A stretch of DNA of 64,000 nt, from the NCBI GenBank assembly GCA_910584825.1, contig CAJUCI010000008.1, positions 1 through 64,000 on the forward strand, in the 5' to 3' direction. Shown here in pieces: positions 19,276 to 27,819 of the stretch. A program made the translations under genes and the position numbers. The stretch's first letter is position 1. Every line of letters begins with the position of its first letter. The notes below the pieces were generated by a model. It was not told the DNA's origin, did not search any database, and saw only the letters and a list, made by a program, of their open reading frames with translations. This DNA is from an uncultured Duncaniella sp. Its GTDB lineage: Bacteria; Bacteroidota; Bacteroidia; Bacteroidales; Muribaculaceae.

Positions 19276-19283
19276 CAAATTTA
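19276..19283 (-). promoter_or_regulatory. Possible -7 element for purM
   Basis: On the minus strand this reads TAAATTTG, a match to TAnnTTTG about 46 nt before the start codon. No convincing -33 element is seen, so confidence is low. Confidence 0.35.
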
Positions 19284-19343
19284 CGCATTTTTATCCGAAA
19301 TATGGTAATAGCCATGCGATTTTAGTTGTTTTTAAACGACCTC

Positions 19344-20489
19344 TTATGCTTTGACCGGGATGGAGAGGAGAGGGATGTCGGAGTGGAACAGCAACCGATG
19401 GGCGAGCGACGGGTTGAATAGACGCGAGAATATGTTCTTGCGGCGGCTGCCTACCACTATCAGGTCGACGGGATGGTCGGCGATTATGTGGTCAAAGTCG
19501 TCGATGGGGTTGGAGAGTGAGAGGGGTGACGTCTTGAACGAGTAGGCCGGATAGTTGGTGCGACAGTATTTCAGGAGCGATTCGAGCGAGGCGTGGTCGG
19601 CCTTGGCGAAGCGGCTCGGGGGAATGGCTATGAGGGTGACGGCAAGCGATGTCTCGGGGAAGAGGCGGTAGAGGGTGTCGAGGGCGAGAATATCGTCCTG
19701 CGAGGCCGTGGTGAAGAATACCGCCGACGAGGGCATGCCGGATGCGGCCCAGGGGGTAGCCACGGGGACGGTTAGCACTGATGTGCGGCAACTGTCGAGC
19801 ACCTCGGCGGCCACGCTCCCCACGAGGTTGCGGTTGCTGCTGTCCGAGCCGTGTGTGCCCATCACGGTGAGTATGTTCTTGTTGGCTGAATAGTAGTCGT
19901 CGATGGCCTCTTCGGGCAGTCCTTCGATAACATCAGAAGTGAAGCGGACGCCGGGGATGACGCCGGTGCGTATCTTGTCGCGCAGTTTCTCCTCAAATTC
20001 AGTCATTGACTCACGCGCGATGTGGTGCAGGTCTTTGTCGAGCTTTACCTCTTCGACGGGGTCAATGCCGGTGTCGTCAAATGTCATTGAGTCAGACAGC
20101 TGCATCACCGACTGGCCATAGGCGGGGTCGACATACGAGTGGAGCAGATGGATGTGCGCGCCGAGCAGCGAGGCTATGCGGAATGCCACGAGTGTGGCCT
20201 GAAGGGAGTTGTCGGAGAAGTCGACAGGCACGAGTATCACCGAGTCGGCAGTATTGCGGAGCGTGCGTGTGGCTTCGGGCGAGAGTATCTCGATGTTTTC
20301 GATTACGCGCAGTGCCTGCGGGAGGTCACACTCCTTGATTCTCACACGTATGCCGGCCGAAATGGAGGGGTTGGTGAGATTGACGTTGTGGAGCACGACC
20401 GGGATGCCTTCGCTTTCGAGTAGGGCTTTAAGGCTATGGGCACGGTCGTAAGTGTGAATGGCTACGGTGATGAGGCGGTCTGACAACAT
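19344..20489 (-). CDS. Universal stress protein with N-terminal DUF2007-like domain
   Basis: A 381-residue three-part protein. Residues 1-70 resemble the DUF2007 'signal transducing' ferredoxin-like domain (ITVAIHTYDRAHSLKALLES, then a strand-loop-strand ending with ALRVIENIEI). Residues 80-235 form a UspA domain with the ATP-binding signature: VPVDFSDNSL at the start and GTHGSDSSNRNLVGSVAAEVL-type glycine spacing near 210-225. Residues 245-381 form a second Usp-like domain (VVGSRRKNIFSRLFNPSLAH) in which the motif is altered. Usp proteins bind ATP and respond to stress or starvation. It stands alone; the spacer downstream of its start codon region holds a heptamer array. Confidence 0.8.
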   Translation of the reverse strand: MLSDRLITVAIHTYDRAHSLKALLESEGIPVVLHNVNLTNPSISAGIRVRIKECDLPQALRVIENIEILSPEATRTLRNTADSVILVPVDFSDNSLQATLVAFRIASLLGAHIHLLHSYVDPAYGQSVMQLSDSMTFDDTGIDPVEEVKLDKDLHHIARESMTEFEEKLRDKIRTGVIPGVRFTSDVIEGLPEEAIDDYYSANKNILTVMGTHGSDSSNRNLVGSVAAEVLDSCRTSVLTVPVATPWAASGMPSSAVFFTTASQDDILALDTLYRLFPETSLAVTLIAIPPSRFAKADHASLESLLKYCRTNYPAYSFKTSPLSLSNPIDDFDHIIADHPVDLIVVGSRRKNIFSRLFNPSLAHRLLFHSDIPLLSIPVKA

Positions 20490-20497
20490 TTATTTTC

Positions 20498-20577
20498 AAT
20501 TAGCAATTAGTAATTAGCAATTAGTAATTCTTAGCAAGCTAAGCGGCAAGCCGGTTAAGTAATTAGCAATTAGCAAT
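20498..20577. repeat. Heptamer array plus AGCCGGTTAAG block
   Basis: Four exact 7-bp units (AATTAGC/AATTAGT alternating, 20498-20525), then AAGCGGCAAGCCGGTTAAG and more AATTAGC units. It is a close copy of the array at 1485-1603. Confidence 0.85.
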
Positions 20578-20653
20578 TGCGATTAATAATTCGGGGCTGG
20601 TGATTGGCTGGAGCATATGAGTCATAGCTGTTGCCAATCAATATTAAAACGGT

Positions 20654-20697
20654 CAGGAGGACTAAAAGTTGGGCGGGATGCCACTTTTGTCCTCCTG
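20654..20697 (-). terminator. Hairpin downstream of the small HTH gene
   Basis: CAGGAGGAC and AAAAGT pair with ACTTTTGTCCTCCTG, with a one-base bulge and a 13-nt loop. On the minus strand it is followed by CCGTTTT, so it can end transcription of the gene at 20744. Confidence 0.6.
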
Positions 20698-20743
20698 TAA
20701 GGGGTTAATAAACTAACAAAGACGTAATGGCCCGCAATGGGGG

Positions 20744-21004
20744 TTACGCCTCTTTCTCAAGGCCCTGGATAATTTCCACAGCCATGTCATAAATTGTGGT
20801 GTCGTCGAGTACCACGATGCCTCCGTCGGGACCCGGCTCGATATGCACTCCGCAGTTTTTGCCAAACTCATAGTTGGTGCCGCCGAAGTAGTTGCGTACT
20901 GTCTGGGGGGTGACGTTGAGGCGGTCGGCAATCTGACGGATTGAGCCGTCGGGCAGACTGTCTTTGATGCGGCGGAGGTCGTTGAAGGTGATAGTTTTAG
21001 TCAT
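20744..21004 (-). CDS. Small helix-turn-helix DNA-binding protein
   Basis: An 86-residue protein. Residues 6-40 carry a helix-turn-helix (FNDLRRIKDSLPDG, then IRQIADRLNVTPQTVRNYFG), followed by a short C-terminal region with a conserved-looking HIEPGPDGGIVVLDD stretch and an amphipathic final helix. Small proteins of this type are common in Bacteroidales and are annotated only as DNA-binding. The upstream region (21005-21140) is AT-rich and holds a short inverted sequence, which fits autoregulation, but no operator can be named. Its target is unknown. Confidence 0.75.
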   Translation of the reverse strand: MTKTITFNDLRRIKDSLPDGSIRQIADRLNVTPQTVRNYFGGTNYEFGKNCGVHIEPGPDGGIVVLDDTTIYDMAVEIIQGLEKEA

Positions 21005-21143
21005 GATTTAGTATCGGGTTTGGGGGGTTAGAGTAATATGGTTTGTAAAAAGTTTGTTTTAGTGCGGTGGGGAAGCTGTTGTTTCCTTATCGCGTCACTA
21101 AGTTATGATTATATAACGACAAAAGCAAATATTTGTCATCGAA

Positions 21144-21169
21144 ATAAAGATGTTTTAAAACATCTTTAT
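21144..21169 (-). terminator. Palindromic terminator after batE
   Basis: A perfect 26-bp palindrome (ATAAAGATGTTTT and its complement), followed on the minus strand by TTTCG. It lies about 70 bp after the last gene of the Bat operon. Confidence 0.6.
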
Positions 21170-21237
21170 GGTTAACCCTTTGATTATATATGAGATAAGA
21201 ATATGCTGATGTGCTGATGGCGGCCTTTTTTCGCCGG

Positions 21238-22020
21238 TCAGATTTTCTGCACGGCGGCGGCGTTAATCCATGCGCGGTGGGCATTGTCGACCTCCACGTC
21301 ATACCACAGCGAGTTGATTGAGTCGGTTGTGGAGCGCACGGAGTCGAGTATGGTCACCTTGGTGCCCTCATGCAGCAGCATGGCCTCCTGCGAGCGGTCC
21401 TGCGGAACACGCGGGGTGGTGCTGAGAATGGTGGAGGGGACTGTGATGATGGCCACGTTGTCGGCAAGCGCGATGGCTGCCGAGCGGAACGAGAAGAAGA
21501 GGCAGACGCAGCAGCCGATAAATGTGAGTATGCCTCCGAAAAATCCTACCTTGCGCACGGCCACAGTCTGCGAGAAGATGTAGGCAAGCACTCCGGCAAG
21601 GGTCAGCACGAAGCAAGCAAAGGCTATCCACGCCCAGGCGTTGGAGTGGGCGTATGCCGAGATGGCGTCGAGAGCGTTGGCGAGGAATGTTCCCCGCTCG
21701 CCCGGGCGGTCGGTGATGCGACCGTTGACAAACGCGAGGTTGTTACGGGCGTCCTTGTCAGACGGGTCGAGGCGCAGGGCGCGCTCATATGAGATTATGG
21801 CGTTACCCATCTCGCCGAGGCGGTAGTAGGCGTTGCCGAGGTTGTAGTAGAGTTTGGCCGAGGGGCCTTCGGTCTGGATGACGTTGAGATACATGTCGGC
21901 GGCCTGGCGGAAATCGTCGGCGTTGTAGGCCGAGTCGGCCTGGGCTACGAGCGGCGAACCTGCACGGAGCGAGAGGACGCCTAAGAGTAGGATTATGGTG
22001 GTAAAGATGAGTTTCTTCAT
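21238..22020 (-). CDS. batE: BatE: TPR and SH3-like membrane protein
   Basis: Last gene of the Bat (Bacteroides aerotolerance) operon. I place the start at the ATG at 22020 (MKKLIFTTIILLLGVLSLRAG, a clean signal peptide), giving 260 residues; upstream in-frame codons run into batD. Residues 25-110 form two or three TPR units (AYNADDFRQAADMYLNV, AKLYYNLGNAYYRLGEMGNAI). Two membrane segments lie near 135-190, and the C-terminus (about 205-260) is an SH3-like domain ending ALHRAWINAAAV-like sequence. batD ends 7 bp upstream. The Bat proteins are known to matter for oxygen tolerance in some species, by an unknown mechanism. Confidence 0.88.
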   Translation of the reverse strand: MKKLIFTTIILLLGVLSLRAGSPLVAQADSAYNADDFRQAADMYLNVIQTEGPSAKLYYNLGNAYYRLGEMGNAIISYERALRLDPSDKDARNNLAFVNGRITDRPGERGTFLANALDAISAYAHSNAWAWIAFACFVLTLAGVLAYIFSQTVAVRKVGFFGGILTFIGCCVCLFFSFRSAAIALADNVAIITVPSTILSTTPRVPQDRSQEAMLLHEGTKVTILDSVRSTTDSINSLWYDVEVDNAHRAWINAAAVQKI

Positions 22021-22027
22021 CGCTGTA

Positions 22028-23827
22028 TCATCGCTTTTCAAGATTGTTGATTGCCTTGGCTCCTTCGCTGTAGACTGCGTCCATGCGCGAGGAGCTTTCG
22101 GGGGTGTAACGTGCCATTTCGCATTCGTCAAGCACGCTGACGATTGATGCGGTGGCCTCGGAGGAGTAGCCTTTTTCGGTCAGGCGGTCCACTATGTTCT
22201 GGCGCGTGAGCTGCGAGACGGGGATGGCGAGTTTGTCGGAGAGGTAGCCCCAGAGTGCGCGGAGCATCTCTTCGTAGAACTTGTCGGTGTCACCCGCCGA
22301 GAGATATTTGCCGGCAGTCTTGAGTCGCTTGGAGGCGACTTTGCTTGCCTTGGCTGTGCGCATGCCTGACACGTCGGCATTGCGGCGTGCACGTGCGCGG
22401 TTGGCGATGACGACGGCGATGGCGATTATGAGCAGACCGATATAGAGAACCCAGTAGAGCGTTGTGGTCACTACGAGAGTGTGGGTCTGCGAGGGGTTCT
22501 TTTCGCCGAGATAGATGTGGCGGATGTCAGAGTTCTTGTTTTCGATGGCCTTCTGGTCCTCGGTAGGGGCGGGGGCTGACAGGCCCTTGGCCACCTTGAT
22601 GGGATAGGAGGGGGTGGTGAGGGTGACGTATTCGCGGCGCGAGGGGTCAAAGTAGACAAACTTGTCGCTGCCGATGGTGAAGTCGCCCACGCTCTGAGGC
22701 ACGAAGGTGTATTCGACGGTCATTGTGCCTGACACCTCGTTGCCCGACACGGTGGTCTGGATGTCACTCTTGGGGGTGTACTGCTCAAACTCGGTGGGGA
22801 AGTCAATCTGCGGCTCCTTGAGATACTTCACGTTGCCTGTGCCGGAGATTGTGTAGATGAGGGTGGCAGGGTCGTTGGTGCGGAAGCTGTTGCCCACGAG
22901 GCGCGAGTCAATCGAGAATTTGCCCACGGCTCCGTTGAATCCGTCAGGCTTGGGCGAGGGGAGCGGCAGGATGTCGATTGTGCCCGAGTTGGAGCTGACC
23001 TTGATTTTGGTCTCGCGCGGCTGACGCACCTGGAACATGCCCATGTTCACATTGTCATACTGCACCACCGAAATGTCGTAGTTGCCCGAGTTGATGGTGA
23101 GCTTGCCGCTCTTCTGCGGGAATATGATGCAGCGTTTGAGTATGGCGGTCATGTAGTCCTGGCCGCGATAGTTCTCAATCTCGTTGAGGGCGGGCTGCAC
23201 GTCGAGTTCCTGGATAAGGAATCCGTCAAACGACGGCTGGCGTGTTGGCATGAACGACGAGATGGAGTATTTGGTGTAGAGCTTGATGGTGCATCCGATG
23301 GCCTCCTGCTCGTAGGCCGAAGAGCGCGAGAGAATGATGCGCACAAACACGTCGTCGGCGTTCACCTTGCGTCCCGCCGTCTGGGTGTCCACATCGTCGA
23401 CCGCTACGGGTCGCTGTGAGCCGGGGGTGTCACGCTCGGCGCGCTCGTGCACGGTGAAGGGCGTGGCCTTGGTGGCCATGCGCTTGCCGTCGGCAAGGAT
23501 TGAGGCGGCCGGTATTGTGAAGTTGCCGGCCTTGTCGGCACGGTAATAATATGTGTACTCTATGGCCGATGACGATTCGGCACGTCCGTTGACCACACTG
23601 TAGCTCTGCGACTGTGATGTGGAGGGGCCGAAGAGGAGCGTGCATCCGTCGATGGCCGAAACCTTGAGGTCAGAACCGTCGGCGTTGGTCAGACGGAATG
23701 TGACCGGGAATTTGTCCCCTTCATATACGCGCCCGGGTGCCTTGACGGTGAAGCTGACGCCACCGGCGGCACTGATGGTCGCGGTGATTAGAAGTGAGAT
23801 TATAAATAATATAGAGAAACGTTTCAT
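22028..23827 (-). CDS. batD: BatD oxygen-tolerance protein
   Basis: A 599-residue BatD-family protein: signal peptide (MKRFSILFIISLLITATISA), a series of immunoglobulin-like beta domains (about 22-425; VYEGDKFPVTFRLTNADGSD at the first), one membrane segment near 445-470 (LYWVLYIGLLIIAIAVVIA), and a helical cytoplasmic tail (about 480-599). The tail holds AGDTDKFYEEMLRALWGYLSD and QLTRQNIVDRL, a pattern shared with other Bat proteins. The large periplasmic part suggests binding of an envelope partner. It sits between batC and batE on the same strand. Confidence 0.9.
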   Translation of the reverse strand: MKRFSILFIISLLITATISAAGGVSFTVKAPGRVYEGDKFPVTFRLTNADGSDLKVSAIDGCTLLFGPSTSQSQSYSVVNGRAESSSAIEYTYYYRADKAGNFTIPAASILADGKRMATKATPFTVHERAERDTPGSQRPVAVDDVDTQTAGRKVNADDVFVRIILSRSSAYEQEAIGCTIKLYTKYSISSFMPTRQPSFDGFLIQELDVQPALNEIENYRGQDYMTAILKRCIIFPQKSGKLTINSGNYDISVVQYDNVNMGMFQVRQPRETKIKVSSNSGTIDILPLPSPKPDGFNGAVGKFSIDSRLVGNSFRTNDPATLIYTISGTGNVKYLKEPQIDFPTEFEQYTPKSDIQTTVSGNEVSGTMTVEYTFVPQSVGDFTIGSDKFVYFDPSRREYVTLTTPSYPIKVAKGLSAPAPTEDQKAIENKNSDIRHIYLGEKNPSQTHTLVVTTTLYWVLYIGLLIIAIAVVIANRARARRNADVSGMRTAKASKVASKRLKTAGKYLSAGDTDKFYEEMLRALWGYLSDKLAIPVSQLTRQNIVDRLTEKGYSSEATASIVSVLDECEMARYTPESSSRMDAVYSEGAKAINNLEKR

Positions 23828-23900
23828 GCTTGTGGATGGGAGTGTTTATAGCATGTCGGGAATATGTTTTGCGAAAACTTGCAGGGGATGTCCACGCCTG

Positions 23901-24713
23901 TTACCAGGGGTTGGTGACCGGGCGGCGGCTCGGTGCGCCGCTCTTGTTGCGCTCGGCATTTACGCGCTGGCGGGTGGCGTTCTCCTCATTCTCCATAGCC
24001 TTGAGGATTTTGTCGGCATTCTCCTTGCTTATGCCTGATTGGCGTTGCTGCTGAGGCTGTTGTTGCTGTTGTTCCTGAGGCTGTTGGGGCTGTTGCTGCT
24101 TGTCCTTGTCTTTATCCTGATTCTGGTCTTTGTTCTGGTCCTGATTCTGGTCCTTGTTCTGGTCTTTATTCTGATTCTGCTGGTCCTTGTTCTGGTCCTG
24201 CTGTTGGTCCTGGTTTTTATCCTTGTTCTGGTCCTGATTCTGCTGTTCCTCAAGACGTTTTTGTGCCAGGCGCAGATTCTCGCGGGCCTTGTCGTTGTCA
24301 GGGTTGCGGCGGAGGGCGTTCTTGTAAAGCTCGATGCTCTTGGCATAATCCTGACCGTTGAAGGCTATGTTGCCGAGGTTGTAGTAGGCGAGTTCCGAGA
24401 TGGCTGTGTCCTCGGCGTCGGTGGCGAGTTTGCCGAGTATCTGCGAGGCCTGCTTCTCGTTCTCGCCGGTGGATGTGCCCTGGCGCAGAAGCGACGCGGC
24501 GAGGTTGAACTGGGCAATCTCGTTCATCGCGTCAATCTCGAGGGCCTTGCGATAGGCTACCTCGGCGTCGGCATAACGCTCGGCGCGGTAGAGTTTGTTG
24601 CCGTCGACGATGTAATTGCGTTCGCGACGGGTGGAGTTGTCATCAGCGGCCATTGAGGTCATAGGGACGGCTGCGGCCGTGACGAGTATCAGTGCTGTGA
24701 AGAGTGATTTCAT
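23901..24713 (-). CDS. batC: BatC: TPR protein with Q/N/D/K-rich tail
   Basis: A 270-residue exported protein. I chose the ATG at 24713 (MKSLFTALILVTAAAVPMTS, signal peptide), which overlaps the batB stop as ATGA; the longer in-frame reading enters batB. Residues 40-140 hold TPR units (NKLYRAERYADAEVAYRKAL; YNLGNIAFNGQDYAKSIELY). Residues 156-225 are almost only Gln, Asn, Asp, Lys and Pro, a highly repetitive stretch, followed by a short conserved-looking tail (SGISKENADKILKAMENEE). TPR proteins in this operon are thought to scaffold BatA/B. The repetitive region could change length by slippage. Confidence 0.87.
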   Translation of the reverse strand: MKSLFTALILVTAAAVPMTSMAADDNSTRRERNYIVDGNKLYRAERYADAEVAYRKALEIDAMNEIAQFNLAASLLRQGTSTGENEKQASQILGKLATDAEDTAISELAYYNLGNIAFNGQDYAKSIELYKNALRRNPDNDKARENLRLAQKRLEEQQNQDQNKDKNQDQQQDQNKDQQNQNKDQNKDQNQDQNKDQNQDKDKDKQQQPQQPQEQQQQQPQQQRQSGISKENADKILKAMENEENATRQRVNAERNKSGAPSRRPVTNPW

Positions 24714-25774
24714 TTTTCGCCTCCTTCCTCTTTGGTGAAGAAACGATATTTCTTGAGCCATGAAATCTTGCGTGTCACCACGAAGATGTCGGCCACAAGG
24801 AGTATGAGTGCTATCCATGCCACGATGGGGAACTGCTCGCTCTGCGGTGAGAAGGACTTGCGCTCGAACTCCTTCTGCTCAAGCTCGTCCATCTTGGTGT
24901 CGACGGCGTTGATGGCCGATGTCGACGCGCCGTTGACATATATGCCCTTGCCGGCCTTGGCAATCTCCGCGCCGGTCGATTCATCGTGGCGGGTCACCAC
25001 CTCTTCGCCGGTCATGGGGTTAATCATGTAGCGTCCGTTGCCCACGGGGATGCGTGCGCCACGCGATGTGCCGAGTCCAATCACATCGACCTGTATGCCG
25101 GCTCCGGCTGCGCGCTTGGCGGCATCCACGGCATTGTCCTCAAAGTTCTCGGCGTCGGTCAGTAGCACGATGGCCTTGCCCATGTCGTCGGTAGGGGTGA
25201 ACGAGTTCATCGCCATCTCGAGTGCGGCACCGATGGCCGTGCCCTGGGTGGGCACCATGTCGGTGGTGATGGAGTTGACAAACATTTTGGCCGAGATGTA
25301 GTCTGACGTGATGGGCAGCTGTGTGTAGGCATCGCCGGCAAAGACGATGAGGCCCACCTTGTCATTGTTCATTTTGTCGATGAGTTTCTCGAGTATGAAC
25401 TTGGCGCGCTGCAGACGGCTCACTCCGGCCTCGTCGTCGGTCGAAGAGGCGAGCATGGAGTTGGACACGTCGAGGCATATCATGACCTCGATGCCCTGAG
25501 AAGTCTCGGTCTCGGCGGCATCCGCGTCAAGCCCTGAGGTGGCGCGCGGACGGGCGAGGATGATGACGAGCACGGCGATTATTAGGAGCGAGAATGTCAG
25601 CTTGACCCACGGCATGTAGCGTGACACCTCGGGCATGAGTGCGGCGAGCGTCTCGGGGTTGCCGAAGCGGCGGAGCCGACGCTGGCGGGTGTAGCGCGAC
25701 CACAGGAAGAGTCCTGCCACCGCGGGAAGCAGTAACAGGAGATATAGCAGATGAGGATAGGCGAATGTAATCAT
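24710..25774 (-). CDS. batB: BatB: von Willebrand factor A membrane protein
   Basis: A 354-residue vWA protein of the Bat operon. Start at 25774 (MITFAYPHLLYLLLLLPAVA), giving two N-terminal membrane segments (about 8-24 and 58-76), a vWA domain (about 100-290) with an intact metal-ion site DVSNSM and a TDAENFEDNA motif, and a C-terminal membrane segment near 320-338. The vWA domain lies between the two anchors. MIDAS-type metal sites usually bind protein ligands. It is very similar in plan to BatA immediately upstream (17 bp) and overlaps batC by 4 bp. Confidence 0.92.
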   Translation of the reverse strand: MITFAYPHLLYLLLLLPAVAGLFLWSRYTRQRRLRRFGNPETLAALMPEVSRYMPWVKLTFSLLIIAVLVIILARPRATSGLDADAAETETSQGIEVMICLDVSNSMLASSTDDEAGVSRLQRAKFILEKLIDKMNNDKVGLIVFAGDAYTQLPITSDYISAKMFVNSITTDMVPTQGTAIGAALEMAMNSFTPTDDMGKAIVLLTDAENFEDNAVDAAKRAAGAGIQVDVIGLGTSRGARIPVGNGRYMINPMTGEEVVTRHDESTGAEIAKAGKGIYVNGASTSAINAVDTKMDELEQKEFERKSFSPQSEQFPIVAWIALILLVADIFVVTRKISWLKKYRFFTKEEGGEK

Positions 25775-25791
25775 ACCTTTACGATAGAAAC

Positions 25792-26778
25792 TTATGGTGT
25801 GGTACGAAGGACGGTGTAACGCAGGAGCACTGCGAGGCCGAAGAGCGAGAGTGCGGCGATGGCCCACGGCATGTAGTCATCCTCGGTGGATGAGAAGTTG
25901 CGCAGGTCCATCTTGGTCTTCTCAAGACGGTCGATTTCGGCGAAGATGTCCTTGAGGACGTTGTTGCCGGTGGCGCGGAAGTATTTGCCGCCGGTGTTGT
26001 CGGCGATGGTGCGGAGTGTGGCCTCGTCAATCACCACGGGGAGCGGGGTGTAGACGATGCGGCCAAACTCGTTCTCCTGCGGATAGGGGGCGGTGCCGTT
26101 GGTGCCGATGCCGATGGTGTAGACCTTGATGCCGAGCTGTTTGGCTATCTCGGATGCTGTGATGGGGGCCACGGTGCCGGTGTTGTTGGAGCCGTCGGTG
26201 AGCAGGATGATGCTCTTTGACTTGGCCTTGCCCTCCTTGATGCGGTTGATTGATGTGGCGAGGCCGTCGCCGATGGCTGTGCCGTCCTGGAGCATGCCCA
26301 TCTTGATGTCGCTGATGTAGTTGGCTATCATCGAGCGGTCAGTGGTCATGGGGAGCGAGGTGAAGCTCTCGGCGGCGAAGATTACGAGTCCGATATTGTC
26401 GCCCTCGCGTCCGGCAACGAACTTGGCGGCGACATCCTTGGCGGCCTCGAAGCGGTCAGGCTTGAAGTCGCGGGCGAGCATCGAGGTGGAGATGTCGAGG
26501 GCAAGCACAATGTCGGTGCCTTCGACACTCGAGGTGTTCCAAGAGTCGCGGGTCTGCGGACGGGCGAGGATGACTATCACGCATGCTATGGCTCCGAGCC
26601 GGAGAAGAAAGATGAAGTGCATGAGCCATGCGCGCCAGGGCGTGCCGAGCTTGGCAAACGGCTTGGTGGATGATATTTCGAGCGAAGGATGCAACGAGCG
26701 GTGCTTATAGAGATACCACGCTATAAGGGGCACCAACACAAGAAGCAGCCATAGGTAATGGGGATGAGCCAGTTGCAT
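25792..26778 (-). CDS. batA: BatA: von Willebrand factor A membrane protein
   Basis: A 328-residue vWA protein with N-terminal membrane segments (about 8-22 and 55-75), a vWA domain (about 90-285) with MIDAS motif DISTSML and TDGSNNTG, and a C-terminal membrane helix (WAIAALSLFGLAVLLRYTVL). It parallels BatB in length and architecture, as expected of a duplicated pair. In the operon it comes after the DUF58 and membrane-protein genes. Known work on the family links it to aerotolerance and to the MoxR chaperone; the substrate is not known. Confidence 0.92.
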   Translation of the reverse strand: MQLAHPHYLWLLLVLVPLIAWYLYKHRSLHPSLEISSTKPFAKLGTPWRAWLMHFIFLLRLGAIACVIVILARPQTRDSWNTSSVEGTDIVLALDISTSMLARDFKPDRFEAAKDVAAKFVAGREGDNIGLVIFAAESFTSLPMTTDRSMIANYISDIKMGMLQDGTAIGDGLATSINRIKEGKAKSKSIILLTDGSNNTGTVAPITASEIAKQLGIKVYTIGIGTNGTAPYPQENEFGRIVYTPLPVVIDEATLRTIADNTGGKYFRATGNNVLKDIFAEIDRLEKTKMDLRNFSSTEDDYMPWAIAALSLFGLAVLLRYTVLRTTP

Positions 26779-26788
26779 ATGTTACGTG

Positions 26789-27805
26789 TTATTTTTCGGA
26801 GGTTGGGGTGGTGGGTGTGTCTTTTGAGTCGGATGGCTTGGCCTCGTCGCCGTCGCTTTCGGCGTCGGGTGCCGGGGGCTGCGGCTTGGTGTCCTCGACA
26901 AACTGCATGGCCGAGTTGAAGGCGCGGGTGTTGTCGTCAGGCAGCGGGCGCACCTTGGCAAACTTGACAAAGTCGGCTGTCTCGAGCACGCGGTCCATAT
27001 AGCCTTTCGAGAGGCGGGTCTCGTCATTGGCCTGAAGGGTGTGGCGTATTTGCGTCGAGGTCATCTCCATAGCGTTGATGCCGAAGCGGCCTTGCAGATA
27101 CTGGCGCAGGATGTCGGTGAGGCGGGTATAGAACTCTTTCTCGCGGCCCTGCTCGCACAGCTTGTCGGAGCGCAGCGAGTCGAGTTCGCGCATGGCGAGT
27201 TCGTAGGGCGGGATGACGATGACTTTCTCTTTGGCGATGTTCTTGCGCGAGGTGAGACGGCGGAAGGTGAAGTAGCCCAGCACGAGCAGGATGATTACGG
27301 CGAGTATCCACAGGCCGTAATCGGCAAGGAAGTCGGGGAGGTAATCGACGAGCTTGCGGTTGACATCAACCACGTCGGCATAGTCATTGATGGTGGTGAG
27401 TGAGTCGACAGGGACGGGGAGCACCTTGAGCACGGGGCGGTTGGACGCGATGGTCTCGCCCCCCTGCACATACAGGATGGGGTTGAGGATGTAGGTGCCG
27501 GAGTCAAACGACTGTAGCATTATGTCCTGATTGACCTGGATGCGACCGTTCTTGATGTCGGTGGTGTCGGCCTTGAGTGCGCGGAGCACCTCGACCTTGG
27601 CCGACATGGTGTCAGCCGGAATCACGAGCGAGCCGTCAGACGATGCCGATGTGATAAGCTCGACGTGCAGCGGAGTGGCCTTGCCCATGAGCAGGTAGGC
27701 CGAGTCAAGCGAAACCTTGAGCGAGGTCTGCGACCGCGCCACCTGGGCCGATGCGCCGGTGATGAGCGTGAGGATGAGTAATAATGTGCGTATGTGTCGG
27801 GTCAT
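26789..27805 (-). CDS. Bat-operon exported membrane protein (BatD-like, unnamed)
   Basis: A 338-residue protein with a signal peptide (LLLILTLITGASAQVARS), a beta-rich periplasmic domain (about 25-160), one membrane segment (about 168-187, YGLWILAVIILLVLGYFTF), and a cytoplasmic helical region (about 200-300) that reads EFYTRLTDILRQYLQGRFGI. That tail resembles the tails of BatD and DUF4381-type proteins of vWA operons. The last 35 residues are Pro/Asp/Lys-rich and probably disordered. It lies between the DUF58 gene and batA and is expected to work with them. No established gene symbol applies. Confidence 0.8.
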   Translation of the reverse strand: MTRHIRTLLLILTLITGASAQVARSQTSLKVSLDSAYLLMGKATPLHVELITSASSDGSLVIPADTMSAKVEVLRALKADTTDIKNGRIQVNQDIMLQSFDSGTYILNPILYVQGGETIASNRPVLKVLPVPVDSLTTINDYADVVDVNRKLVDYLPDFLADYGLWILAVIILLVLGYFTFRRLTSRKNIAKEKVIVIPPYELAMRELDSLRSDKLCEQGREKEFYTRLTDILRQYLQGRFGINAMEMTSTQIRHTLQANDETRLSKGYMDRVLETADFVKFAKVRPLPDDNTRAFNSAMQFVEDTKPQPPAPDAESDGDEAKPSDSKDTPTTPTSEK

Positions 27806-27819
27806 ACTTTAGTAACGGT

